Source of the DNA: Microcaldota archaeon
GTDB taxonomy: Archaea; Micrarchaeota; Micrarchaeia; Micrarchaeales; CABMGC01
NCBI GenBank assembly: GCA_030040335.1
Contig: JASHTX010000027.1
Coordinates: forward strand, 1-6,465
Length of the DNA stretch: 6,465 nucleotides
Reading direction: 5' to 3'
The notes beneath the pieces are model-generated. The model had not been told where the DNA came from. It did no database searches and saw nothing but the letters and a program-made list of their open reading frames with translations. Positions 6,389 to 6,465 of the stretch are shown here, one piece after another; position 1 is the first letter of the stretch; each line of letters starts with the position of its first letter. Made by a program: the position numbers and the translations under genes.

Positions 6389-6465
6389 CTATTGATCTCT
6401 CAATCTGCTTTATGTTCAATCTTTTGAGTTTCTTCGGCGTCCTACCGAAATCTTCCACAAACTCA
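6366..6465 (-). CDS. Tail of small upstream gene, probable antitoxin (5' end outside window)
   Basis: The minus strand is open from the right edge to TGA at 6366-6368, encoding 32 visible residues that begin EFVEDFGRTPKKLKRLNIKQ and end in an acidic stretch with EEYEIH. The stop lies inside the start region of the PIN gene (14-23 bases of overlap, depending on which toxin start is used). Position and overlap fit a VapB-type antitoxin, whose C-terminal tail usually carries the toxin-binding segment. The DNA-binding N-terminal part is not in the window, so the family cannot be assigned. Some chance remains that this is an unrelated upstream gene. Confidence 0.55.
   Translation of the reverse strand, partial: EFVEDFGRTPKKLKRLNIKQIERSIDEEYEIH

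Overview
The window looks like a stretch of an archaeal genome, most likely a DPANN lineage of the Micrarchaeota (ARMAN) type. The reasons are an archaeal S-layer protein C-terminus of the kind I associate with that group, an archaeal BRE/TATA promoter with a very short leader, secreted proteins crowded with N-glycosylation sequons (about 70 N-x-S/T sites counted by eye in the four surface proteins), and archaeal repeat families (YVTN propeller, 'FxExGLP' beta-sandwich, 'YP...C...YCVGG' Kelch-like repeats). The lineage is inferred from family resemblance, not from a search.

Layout. Bases 1-834 (+) hold the C-terminal 277 residues of an S-layer protein, followed by a hairpin plus T-tract at 862-900. 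Convergent to it, 959-3208 (-) encodes a 749-residue surface protein: signal peptide, YVTN beta-propeller, a beta-sandwich that appears split by an inserted six-repeat Kelch-like propeller, then a C-terminal membrane anchor. A 102-base divergent intergenic region (3209-3310) carries a promoter for each direction. A two-gene operon runs rightward: 3311-5395 (694 residues, signal peptide, large glycosylated ectodomain, two membrane helices, exported C-terminal domain) and 5400-5960 (186 residues, charged cytoplasmic tail, one membrane helix, exported domain). The exported C-terminal domains of these two proteins look homologous. From 5975 to the right edge, on the minus strand, lies a PIN-domain (VapC-type) toxin overlapped at its start by the tail of a small upstream gene, probably its antitoxin.

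How the parts fit. Four of the six genes encode cell-envelope proteins: the S-layer itself, a membrane-anchored double-propeller protein, and a membrane pair that share a disulphide-type module. The window is therefore a cell-surface cluster bordered by a toxin-antitoxin pair. I do not recognise the 694- and 186-residue proteins as a named family. They, and the split-domain propeller protein, are the least described parts of the window.

No tRNA, rRNA, CRISPR array or insertion sequence was seen. No gene-free stretch exceeds about 125 bases.
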